Shown: positions 1 to 11,224, counted from the first letter of the stretch. The stretch is DNA of 64,000 nucleotides from Theropithecus gelada (GCF_003255815.1 NC_037680.1:25328304-25392303), one strand, 5' to 3'. Notes: generated from the sequence alone by a model not told the origin. Translations and numbers: made by a program.

Positions 1-994
1 ATGGCTGGTACCGGTTGTTCCTTTCCATGTTGAGTGCTTCCTTCAGGGTCTCTTGTAAGGCAGGCCTAGTGGTGACAAAATCTCTAAGCATTTGCTTATC
101 TGTAAAGGATTTTATTTCTCCTTCATTTATGAAACTTAGTTTGGCTGGATATGAAATTCTGGGTTTAAAATTCTTTTCTTTAAGAATGTTGAATATTGGC
201 CCCCACTCTCTTCTGGCTTGTAGAGTTTCTGCCGAGAGATCTGCTGTGAGTCTGATGGGCTTCCCTTTGTGGGTAACCCGACCTTTCTCTCTGGCTGCCC
301 TTAAGATTTTTTCCTTCATTTCAACTTTGGTGAATCTGGCAATTATGTGTCTTGGAGTTGCTCTTCTCGAGGAGTATCTTTGTGGTGTTCTCTGTATTTC
401 CTGGATTTGAATGTTGGCCTGCCCTACTAGGTTGGGGAAGTTCTCCTGGATGATATCCTGCAGAGTGTTTTCCAACTTGGTTCCATTTTCCCCCTCACTT
501 TCAGGCACCCCAATCAGACGTAGATTTGGTCTTTTTACATAATCCCATACTTCTTGCAGGCTTTGTTCATTTCTTTTTCTTCTTTTTTCTTTTGGTTTCT
601 CTTCTCGCTTCATTTCATTCATTTGATCCTCAATCGCTGATACTCTTTCTTCCAGTTGATCGAGTCGGTTACTGAAGCTTGTGCATTTGTCACGTATTTC
701 TCGTGTCATGGTTTTCATCTCTTTCATTTCGTTTATGACCTTCTCTGCATTAATTACTCTAGCCGTCAATTCTTCCACTTTTTTTTCAAGATTTTTAGTT
801 TCTTTGCGCTGGGTACGTAATTCCTCCTTTAGCTCTGAGAAATTTGATGGACTGAAGCCTTCTTCTCTCATCTCGTCAAAGTCATTCTCCGTCCAGCTTT
901 GATCCGTTGCTGGCGATGAGCTGCGCTCCTTTGCCGGGGGAGATGTGCTCTTATTTTTTGAATTTCCAGCTTTTCTGCCCTGCTTTTTCCCCAT
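1..994 (-). CDS. L1 retrotransposon ORF1 (ORF1p), open to the window edge
   Basis: ORF1p is the trimeric RNA-binding chaperone that coats L1 RNA in the cytoplasmic retrotransposition particle. Reading the minus strand from ATG at 994-992, I translated every codon to position 1 and found no stop or frameshift in 331 codons. The visible end (NRYQP) corresponds to residue 331 of the 338-residue human protein, so there is no net indel and only about seven residues lie outside the window. Visible landmarks: N-terminal Ser18-Pro and Ser27-Pro; a coiled-coil region (about 50-150) that differs strongly from the youngest human L1; Thr203-Pro and Thr213-Pro; RNA-contact residues Arg206, Arg210, Arg211, Arg261 and Tyr282. 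The coil sequence suggests an older L1PA subfamily (about L1PA6-PA8; inference). The 5'UTR lies directly upstream. ORF2 is outside the window, so its state is unknown. Confidence 0.9.
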   Translation of the reverse strand, partial: MGKKQGRKAGNSKNKSTSPPAKERSSSPATDQSWTENDFDEMREEGFSPSNFSELKEELRTQRKETKNLEKKVEELTARVINAEKVINEMKEMKTMTREIRDKCTSFSNRLDQLEERVSAIEDQMNEMKREEKPKEKRRKRNEQSLQEVWDYVKRPNLRLIGVPESEGENGTKLENTLQDIIQENFPNLVGQANIQIQEIQRTPQRYSSRRATPRHIIARFTKVEMKEKILRAAREKGRVTHKGKPIRLTADLSAETLQARREWGPIFNILKEKNFKPRISYPAKLSFINEGEIKSFTDKQMLRDFVTTRPALQETLKEALNMERNNRYQP

Positions 995-1448
995 CTTTGT
1001 GGTTTTATCTGCCTCTGGTCTTTGATGATGGTGATGTACTGATGGGGTTTTGGTGTAGGTGTCCTTCGTGTTTGATAGATTTCCTTCTATCAGTCAGGAC
1101 CCTCAGCTGTAGGTCTGTTGGAGATTGCTTGAGGTCCACTCCAGACCCTGTTTGCCTGGGTATCAGCAGCAGAGGCTGCAGAAGATAGAATATTTCTGAA
1201 CAGCGAGTGTACCTGTCTGATTCTTGCTTTGGAAGCTTCCTCTCAGGGGTGTACTCCACCCTGTGAGGTGTGGGGTGTCAGACTGCCCCTAGTGGGGGAT
1301 GTCTCCCAGTTAGGCTACTCAGGGGTCAGGGACCCACTTGAGTAGGCAGTCTGTCCCTTCTCAGATCTCAACCTCCGTGTTGGGAGATCCACTGCTCTCT
1401 TCAAAGCTGTCAGACAGAGTCGGTTGCGTCTGCAGAGCTTTCTGCTGC

Positions 1449-1476
1449 TTTTTTTGTTGTTGTTGTTGTTGTTGTG
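1449..1476 (+). repeat. (TTG)n microsatellite inside the L1 5'UTR
   Basis: A T run followed by about seven TTG units. The young L1 consensus has only a short T/TTG stretch here, so this looks like slippage after insertion. Confidence 0.8.
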
Positions 1477-1596
1477 TAGCTGTGCCCTGTCCCCAGAGGT
1501 GGAGTCTACAGAGACAGGCAGGTTTCCTTGAGCTGCTGTGAGCTCCACCCAGTTGGAGCTTCCCAGCAGCTTTGTTTACCTACTTAAGCCTCAGCA

Positions 1597-1641
1597 ATGG
1601 CGGGCGCCCCTCCCCCGGCCTCGCTGCTGCCTTGCCGGTAG
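1597..1641 (+). pseudogene. L1 antisense ORF0, stopped after 14 codons
   Basis: Primate L1 carries a roughly 70-codon antisense frame, ORF0, starting about 450 nt into the 5'UTR with the residues MAGAPPPASL. The same start context is present here, 439 nt from the L1 5' end, and reads MAGAPPPASLLPCR followed by TAG at 1639-1641. In young L1 the frame continues beyond this point, so this copy encodes only a 14-residue remnant. A different plus-strand frame is open across the same DNA (1538-2068). Confidence 0.65.
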
Positions 1642-2195
1642 ATCACAGACTGCTGTGCTAGCAATGAGGGAGGCTCCGTGGGCGTGGGACCCTCCCGGCC
1701 AGGTGTGGGATATGATCTCCTGGTGTGCCTGGTTGCTTAAAGCGCAATATTGGGGTGGGAGTTTTCCGATTTTCCAGGTGTTGTGTGTCTCAGTTCCCCT
1801 GGCTAGGAAAAGGGATTCCCTTCCCCCTTGCGCTTCCCAGGTGAGGCGATGCCTCGCCCTGCTTCAGCTCTCGCTGGTCGGGCTGCAGCAGCTGACCAGC
1901 ACAGATCGTCCGGCACTCCCCAGTGAGATGAACCCAGTACCTCAGTTGAAAATGCAGAAATCACCGGTCTTCTGTGTCGCTGGCGCTGGGAGTTGGAGAC
2001 GGGAGCTGTTCCTATTCGGCCATCTTGCTCAGCCCCAAGAAGTCTTCTTAAAAGGACATCATATATGACTTGAAATTTGTATGAATTTACCTTTTAAAAA
2101 TAGCATATTTGAATTGCTTCTCATATTCAAATCTTTTCATTTGCTAAATAGTAATAACACTCCATCATAATTAGGGTTTCTTGAGGATTAAATAA

Positions 2196-2196
<1 letters not shown>

Positions 2197-2235
<39 letters not shown>
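2197..2235 (+). repeat. (TG)n microsatellite
   Basis: About 19 TG units, followed by a short TATC run. No other structure is seen. Confidence 0.95.
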
Positions 2236-2238
<3 letters not shown>

Positions 2239-3038
2239 GCTATCTATCTAAATTTTCCAAATTTCTACCTGTGACTATATAATTTATTTAACATTTTCTT
2301 TGCAGAAGCTTCAGACAGAAGACTCAGTAATGACTTCAGAAAAAGTCAATTCAGTTTCCATTTTTTCTTTTCACAAAGAATAAAGTATTAATATTTTGCT
2401 AAACTATCATAAAATTTTTTTTCCTTCATAGGAGTCCTTCAGAATGTGGGTGAAAGAAATACTAAGACCTTAATTGACTGTAATCCAGTTAACCAAAATC
2501 TGCATTAAAGGAAATGTTATGCCCTTCACTTCTAATGTTGTTGTAAGAAAGAAACATAATATTATATGAAATATCGTAGCTTCTTTTATAATATACATAT
2601 TCAAGTAAACTACCTGTATCTTCTTCATATCTTATACTGATCATTTAAAAACTAGAACTATATTTAGCACATATAGTTAATATGTTAGGAAAATATACAC
2701 GTAATGCAATGGCAGGGATTGCTATGTATTTATATATATATACAATAAAAAGGTAAATTTTAATACACAGATTTACTACCTGAAAATTCAACCTATTTAC
2801 ACCTTTTTTTCTTTCATCTGATTATTAGCTTATTTCTTGGTCTGAAATTGCACAATAAAGCATGTGATTTCAGCTGTATTAGAGTTGAATCTGTGTCATT
2901 ATAGTAAGCAACTGGATTTCCTTTAACTTGAAGTCTTTACTTGTTCTCAGTAGTGAAAGCAATTTAAAATTTGTCCACAGTTTTCCATTTGCCTGATAAA
3001 CATATGCATTATCCTCATTGAACATTATCTAAGTATAA
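2236..3038. other. Unique A+T-rich sequence, nothing recognised
   Basis: No open frame of note, RNA gene or repeat family was recognised between the TG microsatellite and the TTTA array. Confidence 0.5.
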
Positions 3039-3041
3039 TTT

Positions 3042-3082
<41 letters not shown>

Positions 3083-3208
3083 ATTTTTTTTAATGAGGCA
3101 AGGTCTGACTATGTTGTCCAGGCTGACTCCTGGGCTCAAGTGATCCTTCCAACTGAGTCTCTCAAGTAGCCAGGATTACAGGTATGTATTACCATGTCCT
3201 AATGTTTA
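3039..3208 (-). mobile_element. Alu-derived fragment with (TAAA)n tail, antisense
   Basis: A TTTA array at 3039-3081 is followed by antisense Alu sequence: GAGGCAAGGTCTGACTATGTTG, then CTCCTGGGCTCAAGTGATCC and AGCCAGGATTACAGG. It covers about half an Alu and is heavily diverged, so it fits an AluJ fragment or a free Alu monomer. The TTTA array would be the expanded tail on the opposite strand. Confidence 0.75.
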
Positions 3209-3224
3209 TATTTTTTACACCAAT

Positions 3225-3575
3225 TTTAACTTTGAAATATTTCCGACTCCAGAAAATACACTCAGGTTTACCAATTGTTAACTTTTTGTAATATTATGTT
3301 GATGCATATGAGAGTTAATTAAAGGTGTGGTGATATTTTACCTCTCAATATTTAAGTATGTAACTCCTAAGACAATAGCATTATCCTGTATGAATGCAGT
3401 AAAACTTTCACAATAAGGAAAGTTAACATCTAGTATCTAATATACAGTAAACATTTAAATTTTCCCAGTTATCTCAATAATGCTTTTTGTAGCTGTCTTT
3501 TGCTTTGTTCTTCAGTCAAGGATTCAATCAAGGGTCATTTTGTGAAACTTAGTTGTCAGGTCTTTTATGTTAGAA
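3225..3575 (-). mobile_element. Possible old L1M-type 3' fragment
   Basis: The run with TCTAATATACAGTAAACATT, TTTTCCCAGTTATC and TCAATAATG, then AGTTGTCAGGTCTTTTA, resembles a dispersed old repeat that I associate with L1M 3' ends. The assignment rests on memory of the consensus only. The Alu at 3588 is inserted at its edge. Confidence 0.4.
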
Positions 3576-3587
3576 ACTAAAGGAGTG

Positions 3588-3880
3588 GGCCGGGCACAGT
3601 GGCTCATGCCTGTAATCCCAGCACTTTGGGAGGCCGGGCAGATCACCTGAGGTTGGGAGTTCGAGACCAGGATGACCAACATGGAGAAACTCCATCTCTA
3701 CTAAAAATACAAAATTAGCTGGGCGTGGTGGCGCATGCCTGTAATCCCAGCTACTCGGGAGGCTGAGGCAGGAGAATCGCTTGAACCCAGAGGTGGAGGT
3801 TGCGGTGAGCCAAGATCGTGCCATTGCGCTCCAACCTGGACAACAAAAGTGAAACTCCGTCTCAAAAAAAAGAAAAAAGA
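3588..3880 (+). mobile_element. Alu element, AluS-like, full length
   Basis: Starts GGCCGGGCACAGTGG, has the left and right monomers and ends in an A-rich tail at about 3863-3880. The box GATCACCTGAGG is the S/J form rather than the Y form. It is flanked by a target-site duplication: ACTAAAGGAGTG at 3576-3587 and again at 3882-3893, extendable to 15 bp with one mismatch. Short open frames in it are antisense Alu reading and not genes. Confidence 0.95.
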
Positions 3881-3893
3881 GACTAAAGGAGTG

Positions 3894-6680
3894 CTCAAAA
3901 GCCTATCAGGCCATGTTAAAAGGACATAGAAAGATACCTTCTTTTATTGCTCAAATTATAAACAATTTGCTATGAAATAAATATTGACAGAATTGGATTA
4001 TAAAACATCGGTTAAGTGACAGATCCATATGTCCTTATGTATTCTAAAAAACAAATTATTAAAACAGGAGCAGGTGGGGTACTTTACTTAACAAACTGTC
4101 TGCTAATAAATGTAGAAGGAAAAATTGAAAGAGTAATGGAAAGTAATTCCCTTACCACAAATATGGATATGATTCCTTCAAGTAAAAATTGTCTATGGTT
4201 GCTATTCTCAGATAGTCTATCTGAGAACCATACACTCAGATTCAATGATCACCCCAGAAAGTGCATATTAACACACAAAGAGAAAAGAATTGAAGATTTC
4301 ATGGACTGCATAAACAAAAAGTTCAAACTTAGCATCAGCGATAATGGAACAAACTGACATCCTATGCCCTCTGATGTGATACTGGGAAGGACACCACATC
4401 AATTTAATAGCAGGTTGAAGAAAGAATTATAATCTATTTTGCAATTGACAGTAGCATAACAGCCCAAGAAATTTATCAGAGATGGAACAACCAGCTGATT
4501 TAATTTATCATGCTCATTTTGTTATGACGGCATGTATATGGAGTTTAATTCACAATTAAAAAGAGAAATAAGACCCCTTTACTGGTTAAATATCTGGCTC
4601 CTTGACTGATAGGTTTAGTAAAACATTTAGATATTTCTGAATATGCGGGTGTTCTATATGGGAAATCAATCCAGGTGTGACTCAAATTTTCAGTTTTCCT
4701 GGATTCTTATTTTTTAAAAGGTCCCTATCTAATGCAGTTAGCAAGTTATGTGATTTTTGAAATTAGTTTTATTTCTCACATAAAAGGGTAGAAATGTGTG
4801 ATTTTGAATCATAAGCAATGGATGAGTGACATGATGCTTGCCAATTTGTCTAATCATCCCATACGATTTACATATTAACTTTTATAAAGATACTTGAAAA
4901 ATAAATTGATGTAACGGATATGTCTCCCTGTTTTTAAAACACACCAAGAGAGTCAACTACACTCATGTGATACATATCTACTATAGGAGGAAAAAAAACA
5001 CCTGATTTCAGAACAAGGTCATAGAGGTGTTACAGTCTTACCTCATCTACCTTTAAATGCCTTGTTTTGTAGGTACTCTTATTTTAGAGAAAAAAAATAA
5101 AAAAAGAAGAACCTCTCTCTTTCCCAGGCTGTCTCAGTACTTTGGCAAGTTAAATACAGAAGGAATTCTTTTTCATGGTGAAAAGACTATATAACCTCAT
5201 GAACACCAGGGTTTATGATGGCCTTCAGCAACAGTACTGTGCTTGGCGCCTCTATAATTTTATTTGATCCAGGGAAAAACAGCTTAAGTTATATAACGGA
5301 CATTCTCTTCAAATTTCCTTTCTTTGCAGGCTTGCACGTGTATTGTTTTATATATGCCAATATCAGTCTTTGTGATTCAATGCTGCCAAAAATACTCTTT
5401 GATGAATGCTAATAAATAATATTACTCTGTAGTTTTTAAGGTTGGGAGTGGGAGAGAACAAAAGCCAAGTCTGAATAAATTATAGTCTACATTTGACATT
5501 GAAAATTGGACCAAATATGCATGGCTTCAAAAGATGAAATCTGTCCGGTCAGAATATTCCCTTCTCCTCCTGTCCATGTTAATCAATGGGACCGCTTAAT
5601 ATAAAAGTCTTTATAGTGCATACCAGCAAATATGGAATCATATGTTACAACACAATAATCTATAGTTAATGGATGTGGAGGTTTTTGCAAAATTCCATGA
5701 CATGTTGGAATGCATATTGTAGCTATGTTTCTTACAAATGAAATGTGTAGCACATGCTCTTGGGATTCTGAAATATTCATCTATTCTGGAAATAGAACTC
5801 CATCAAGACTTTGCCCTTGATGAAAAAAGGTAGAACTTTCTACCGTCTCTTTGTTAGTAACTAATTATAAAAGTGATTATAAATTATTAGCCAAGAGAAA
5901 AAAGACTCACAGATAATAACTAGTAACATGGTAAGTACTGATTTTGAGTACACCTAGAGCATTTCATTTCAAAATGGTATGGCATTATACTTTTTTCATG
6001 ATCAATTTCAGGTATTCTGTCAAATAATTTGAGGATCCCCTGTATCAATCCCCAAGATCCATGAACATTTTTCAAAATGTGGCATGATAAGATTGAAAGA
6101 GACTTAACATATACAGGGAGACAGTATAAATTTTCATCCAAAAAGGGGTACTTTTGAAAGCGAAAGAGAATGCTATCCAGAAAGGACATGGGTGACTGCC
6201 ACTATCCTGCAGAGGAATGGGACCTATGGCAACTCAATTAAAACAAAACTGAGGACATTAAAATGGGTCACTCTATCAGTGTCAGACCTGAGTCTCCAAA
6301 GACCTTTGCTTTATATTTTCTTATATGTCATGATATCAACCCAAACTTAAAATATCTAACATGACAATTATCTACAAAGTTGGCTTCACCACTGGCTTGC
6401 CTATTTTTGCCAGTGTTAACATCATTGTCCCAACTACTCATTTCCATAGGAAAAAAAAAATCTAATTTGGCATTGTTAATTTTCCTCAGTGTGATTGCAA
6501 TTTGCATTGTATTTGTTAGGCAAACATTTATCTATACGTATAATTTATATGGCAGATATTGTAGACATCTTCTAAGTCACCTTTGATATTGTTAGATTTC
6601 ATAATTTTCTAATCTAATTTATTTATAATCATCTCTTATGGTAGTTAAAATTGGCAATTGCCTGAATGTTACTGAAATTT
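3894..6680. other. Unique sequence, no recognised gene
   Basis: A+T-rich DNA without a repeat family I can name. The longest open frame is 113 codons at 4016-4357 on the plus strand. It shows no motif, no recognisable domain and no promoter or poly(A) context, so it is treated as chance. Confidence 0.5.
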
Positions 6681-9570
6681 GGTACTTTTTCCTACGTTTA
6701 TTGGCCATTTGTGTTTCCTCATTTGAGAAATACTTGTTCATATCTTTTATCAGGTTTAAAATTTGTTGTTTCTCTTATTCATATTTGCCATTCTTTTAAT
6801 ATTTTCATATTAATTATTTTCAGTTATATGTGTTATAAATATGATTACCCCTTTATTGCTTGTGCTTTCACTTTATTCCTGACTTCAATTGAACAGAAGT
6901 TCTTAAATTTAAAGATGTCAAATTTGTCAATACTTCTTTTTATGCTTATTATATATTTAGGTATGGTATTTAAAAAGTTATTTTATAGCCTGAAATAATA
7001 GAAAAATTCATCTATGCATTCTACTTAAATTTTAAAATATATCTTTAACTCATCTGTAATTAGTTTTCAATTTATAAGTGAATATATATTAGCATGGTGA
7101 AAGTTGAAATTTTTATCATATTGAGATATTCCATTCCATTACCTTGATATGTCTTTCTATGGACTTGGCTTTTTTAGTCCTTGGCAACATATTTTATAAA
7201 ATTCTTCATACAAGTTTTAGTATATCTTTCATTAGATTTATTCCTAGAAATGCATTGGTTTTTGTTACTATTTCAAATTGTACTCTTCTTTTAATTATAT
7301 TTTTTGTTTATTGCTGTTGAATAAAAGCATCATAGATTTTTGTATGTTTATCTTAAAATATATAGAATATATTACTACTAATAATTTCACTGTGAATTCA
7401 CTTGGTTTGTGTATATAAACAATCATAGCATCTGTGTGTGTGGGTTTTTCTCTTAATAATTTGCCTGTACTTATTTATGCTTTTCTTTATTTTCTTTTTC
7501 CTGTGTTGGCTAGGGCATTTCGTATACAATTCGAAAAAGTAGTGATAATGGGTACGTTTATTTTTTATTTTAAAGACAATGCTTTGAATATTTTTGATTT
7601 AGAGTACTGTTTACTGAGAGTCTTTTGGTAGATACCTCAATAGGTTACTTTGCTAGAAGATGGATGATAAATAGGTGTTGAATATTATCAAATACATTTT
7701 TCTGCTTCTTTTGGATTTATCATATGGTGATTATCATACATTTCTCCTCCTTTAATCTTTTTATTTGGTAAATTAACATTATGTATTTTCTAATATTAAT
7801 CCAACCTTTAAATTCTGGAATAAATTCAACTTGCTCATGTTGGATAATCATTTTTATGCACTGTAAGATTTGGCTTGTGAGTATAAAGACTTTTGATCTA
7901 TATTCACAGCAAGATTGGCCTGTAAATTGGTTTTCTCATGCTAGCATTGTCTGGATTCAGAATAAAGATTATATTGGCTTAATAGAAATGATTGTGAAGT
8001 ATTCTGTCTTGTTTATTGCATATAATGGGAATTATCTGTTTGTTGAAATTGTGTGAAATTTGCCTGTAAAACCATCTAGACCTGGGTTTTTCCAACAAGG
8101 TCTTTTCAATTACTTCTCCTATTTCTTAACTACTTGTAAAAACATTGAGGTGGGCTTTTTTTGTTTGTTTGTTTGTTTTAATTTGGTTTTGGTAATTTTT
8201 AGTTTTCTACATATTTGCTCATTTTATCTAAGTGTTTAGATTAACTGGAATACATTTACTAATACTACTTTTCACTGCATTATACAACGTAGATTCCCAT
8301 TTTGTGATCCTACAATTGTTTATTTATTCCTTCTCATTTTTATTCATTAATTTTGTAGTGTTTGCCTATTTTACTAGACTTCTCAGAGCACAAACTTATG
8401 CTTTTTTAAATTTTCTATGCGTTTTTTTCTTTTTAAAATTTCCAATGTTATCTTTACTTTGTTTTACTTGTCCTTAATTTAAGTTTATTTTGCTGTGTTT
8501 CTAGTTTCCTCACTTCTCTTGCATTATGTTACGACACTTAGTTTTCAGGTTTACTTATCTTCAAATCCACATTTAATGCTATAAATTTCCATTTAATAAC
8601 CCTTTTGCTAAATCCTCCAGGTTACAACATATAGCAATATCATAATAATTTATCACTAAGCATTTTTGTTAAGTGTATACCTAAGTATTTCTTGCTGTGA
8701 TGATACTGAAAATGATGTAATTTTCTATTTCATTTTCCAATTTTTCATGATTGGTATGTACAAAAGCAGTTGATTTTTGTTCACTGATCTCATATATTTG
8801 TATCTACGTAGTTTTTATTTCTTTTTTGACCTTCTTATTTTGTTTCATAAGATATTTAGAAGGATTTGTTTACATTTCCAAACATATGGGTATTTTAAAC
8901 TTTATATTTTTGTGTGCTCTAGTTTTGTGTGGGTTTTTTCATTGTTGAGGATGGATAAATGGCTATTCTTTATAATTATTCCAAACATACGTGAAAAGAA
9001 TATATGATCTCTAACTGTTGCACACAACAATGGTATTTTTCTGTTTTACTTTCCAGTTGTTCACTACTAATATAGATGGATTGATAAGAAGATACTGATA
9101 GATGATAGACATATCAATGTTTCATCATAAAATTTAATTGAATACACTTAATGAACTGGATTAAATACATTACTTATGCATTTATAATATGTATACTCAT
9201 GTACATATGTTTACAGTTGTGTTTATGTTAATCCACTCTAGGTCATTAAATATATTATTCAAATATTATTCTATGGCTCTATTTATCTTTTTCTGCCTAA
9301 CCTATCAATGATTGAAAGAGATCTCCTGTAACCTCAAACTATGAAATTTTAACAATTTCTTCTTGTAGTTAAATCAATTAATTCATATTTTGACTTTCTG
9401 AAGATAATATTGAAGTTTAAATTCATTTGTTTTCTCTGTGAATGTCTTTAATAATTGTATAGTGAGCCTCTCTATCCATCATAATGATTTTTTCTTAAAG
9501 TCTATTTTAACTGATATTAATATGACTATATCAAGGTTTTGGGGGGAACCATATTTGTATTGTGTAATTT
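6680..9570 (-). mobile_element. Ancient L1 (L1M/HAL1 group), ORF2 and 3' region, antisense
   Basis: The plus strand reads as the antisense of an old L1. From left to right there is a 3'UTR-like part (TTATTGGCCATTTGTGT, then TCAAATTTGTCAAT), then reverse-transcriptase-domain antisense (TTAGATTTATTCCTAGAAATG; TTGAATATTATCAAATAC; TTCTGGAATAAATTCAACTTG; ATTGGCCTGTAAATTGG). At 9440-9540 there is endonuclease-domain antisense (AAAGTCTATTTTAACTGATATTAATATG). Frames are broken throughout by stops and indels. The element ends near a CA microsatellite. Divergence puts it well before the primate-specific L1PA copies in this window. Confidence 0.82.
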
Positions 9571-9645
9571 AAATAATTTTACTTTTATGTATATATTCTC
9601 AATAGCATATATATAACATATAATAGCATATATACAAATATATGT

Positions 9646-9690
9646 ATACACACACACATACACACACACACACACACACACCACACATAT
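9646..9690 (+). repeat. (CA)n microsatellite
   Basis: Interrupted CA tract preceded by an alternating TA-rich segment (9600-9645). Confidence 0.95.
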
Positions 9691-9944
9691 AGAGTATGCT
9701 ACCCTAAGACTTTACAATGGTGATTATGACCTGCACTGTTTCTATTATTGTGGTACAATCTTCTTCTATTATTTGCTCTATTATTATATGCTTATTAACT
9801 TTAGTCTATTATTATAGTCTACTGTGGAATGGTATTATATATCTCCTTCTGGAAAGGCATTCAACTTTCAACCAACTAATCCATTACAAAGAAGTATGGA
9901 AGTCTATGTTTATGTCATATGAAAGTTCTTTAAATGCAGACTAT

Positions 9945-10035
9945 TTTATTAATTTTGATGTCCCCAGCATCTAAGGCCTGTTTTACAGGAGTCATTTGTA
10001 TGAATAAATGGGTTTTGAATGAATATAAATGAATA
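9945..10035 (+). mobile_element. Possible L2 3' end
   Basis: Reads GATGTCCCCAGCATCTAAGG, then TGAATAAATGG and TGAATGAATATAAATGAAT, matching the usual L2 terminus (CCCCAGC...AATAAAT...TGAATGAATGA) on the plus strand. Short and diverged. Confidence 0.5.
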
Positions 10036-10037
10036 AA

Positions 10038-10140
10038 GGAGGTAAGAAAAGAAGGAAGGATAAGGGCAAGGGAGAGAGGAGAGAAAAAAGCCAAGAAGAA
10101 AGGAAGGAAGGGAAAAGGGAGAGAAGGTAGGAAGAAAGAA
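10038..10140 (+). repeat. GA-rich low-complexity tract
   Basis: About 100 bases almost entirely purine (GGAAGGA, GGGAGAGAGGAGAG, GGAAGGAAGGG) without a strict repeat unit. Confidence 0.85.
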
Positions 10141-11220
10141 TGTTCAACGTCCTCAAAAATCCTTATTTCATATAATGTATAGATTACCTGGTAAAATATG
10201 TAATACTGTAACACTGTATTTTCAAGGTAGTTGCTCAGATATAAGAGTTAAAAGTGAATAGATAGGATAATGACATTTGTATTGTGCATTCATTAGTTTT
10301 ATCAAATGATGGTGCATATACCCCTTTGGACCTACCTCTGAATCACGTTAGTTAGAAGTAAGGTAAAGGTTTAATACATGCAAATTTGAGCAAGGTTTCA
10401 AAATAGTCTCATTAAAATGTAATATGTTATCTGTTTAGTATATTAAATCTACATGGAATGATGATATATTGTGGGAAAAGCAGTAAAATGTCAGGTTTTT
10501 TGGGTGAATTTGTAACTCGTCATTATTACCCCTTTACTTACCTTAATTATTCATTATACCCAGAGCTAGTAAATAATAGTTTATAAATTTGCTGGTAAAA
10601 AAGACCCATTGGTTAGGATATAGACCAGTTAGGATTACCTCTATTTAGTTTAATAATAAATATAATCTCAATTTAATATATGATTTTAAAATTTCAAAGG
10701 TATTCTGGAGATACTACAATAATTATTTCATGCATTTGTGTTTTACTAGATTTCCTGTATCATATCTTTTAGGAACTGATGCCTATAAATCATGTACAAG
10801 TGGACAGGGTGATGTGAACTCACAAAAATATTAGACAGTATTAATAACACATTTAATTCATGCCTGTCAAACTAAAATAGAATTTCACCATTCCATCACT
10901 GTCAAAAATCAATTTAACACACTTTGGATGGTGATAAAACCTTATCTATTAAGTCCTGGTCGATTCTGCTGATTACATGTTGGGGTGTGTCTTGTTTTGC
11001 CATTAGTATTAACCTTTGGTTTTTCTTGAATCTATGAGTTGACAGTTCTATTCATATAGCTGGGACCCACCCTATTTTAAAGATAAATGAAAATTGTCAA
11101 TGGGCTAATAAATTCTAGATCTTTAAAGCCTATATCAAAAGAGGCATGAAAAAAATAATACTAGTGTTTCTTCGGAGTCTATAGTTTCAGCTCTTATTCT
11201 AAATCATATGTAAGAATTGG
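10141..11220. other. Unique A+T-rich sequence, nothing recognised
   Basis: No open frame, RNA gene or repeat family recognised. Confidence 0.5.
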
Positions 11221-11224
11221 AATC

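Larger units (their letters stand above)
1437..1650 (+). promoter_or_regulatory. Position of the L1 antisense promoter (inferred)
   Basis: In human L1 the antisense promoter lies about 400-600 nt into the 5'UTR and directs transcription away from the element. Counting back from the 5' end at 2036 places it here, firing rightward on the plus strand into the flank after 2036. Only the homologous position is visible; activity in this diverged copy is inference. Confidence 0.4.
995..2036 (-). mobile_element. L1PA 5'UTR with internal promoter (antisense element)
   Basis: The minus strand from 2036 reads as a primate L1 5'UTR, starting with a G-rich start and a YY1 core (CAAGATGGCCG, rc at 2018-2028), which in L1 positions transcription initiation. 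The region is about 1.04 kb, slightly longer than the roughly 0.9 kb of young human L1, partly through a (TTG)n run. Presence of the true 5' end means the copy is not 5'-truncated. The flank just beyond, after 2036, begins AAGAAGTCTTCTT. Preceded by TTTT on the minus strand, this looks like an L1 endonuclease target, but the matching duplication would be outside the window. Confidence 0.92.

Noticed and set aside
15..902. Plus-strand frames of 131 and 73 codons at the left edge
   Set aside because: They are the antisense reading of L1 ORF1, which is open on the minus strand.
2281..2345. TTTCTTTGCAG followed by AAGCTTCAGACAG as a splice acceptor and exon
   Set aside because: Such acceptor-like strings are frequent by chance; no open frame or donor follows.
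3570..3898. 84- and 65-codon minus-strand frames with SRVAGITG- and PASAS-like text
   Set aside because: This is standard antisense Alu translation; the same applies at 24877-25154 and 56620-56913, and to the sense-strand frame at 18975-19229, which reads through the antisense AluJ.
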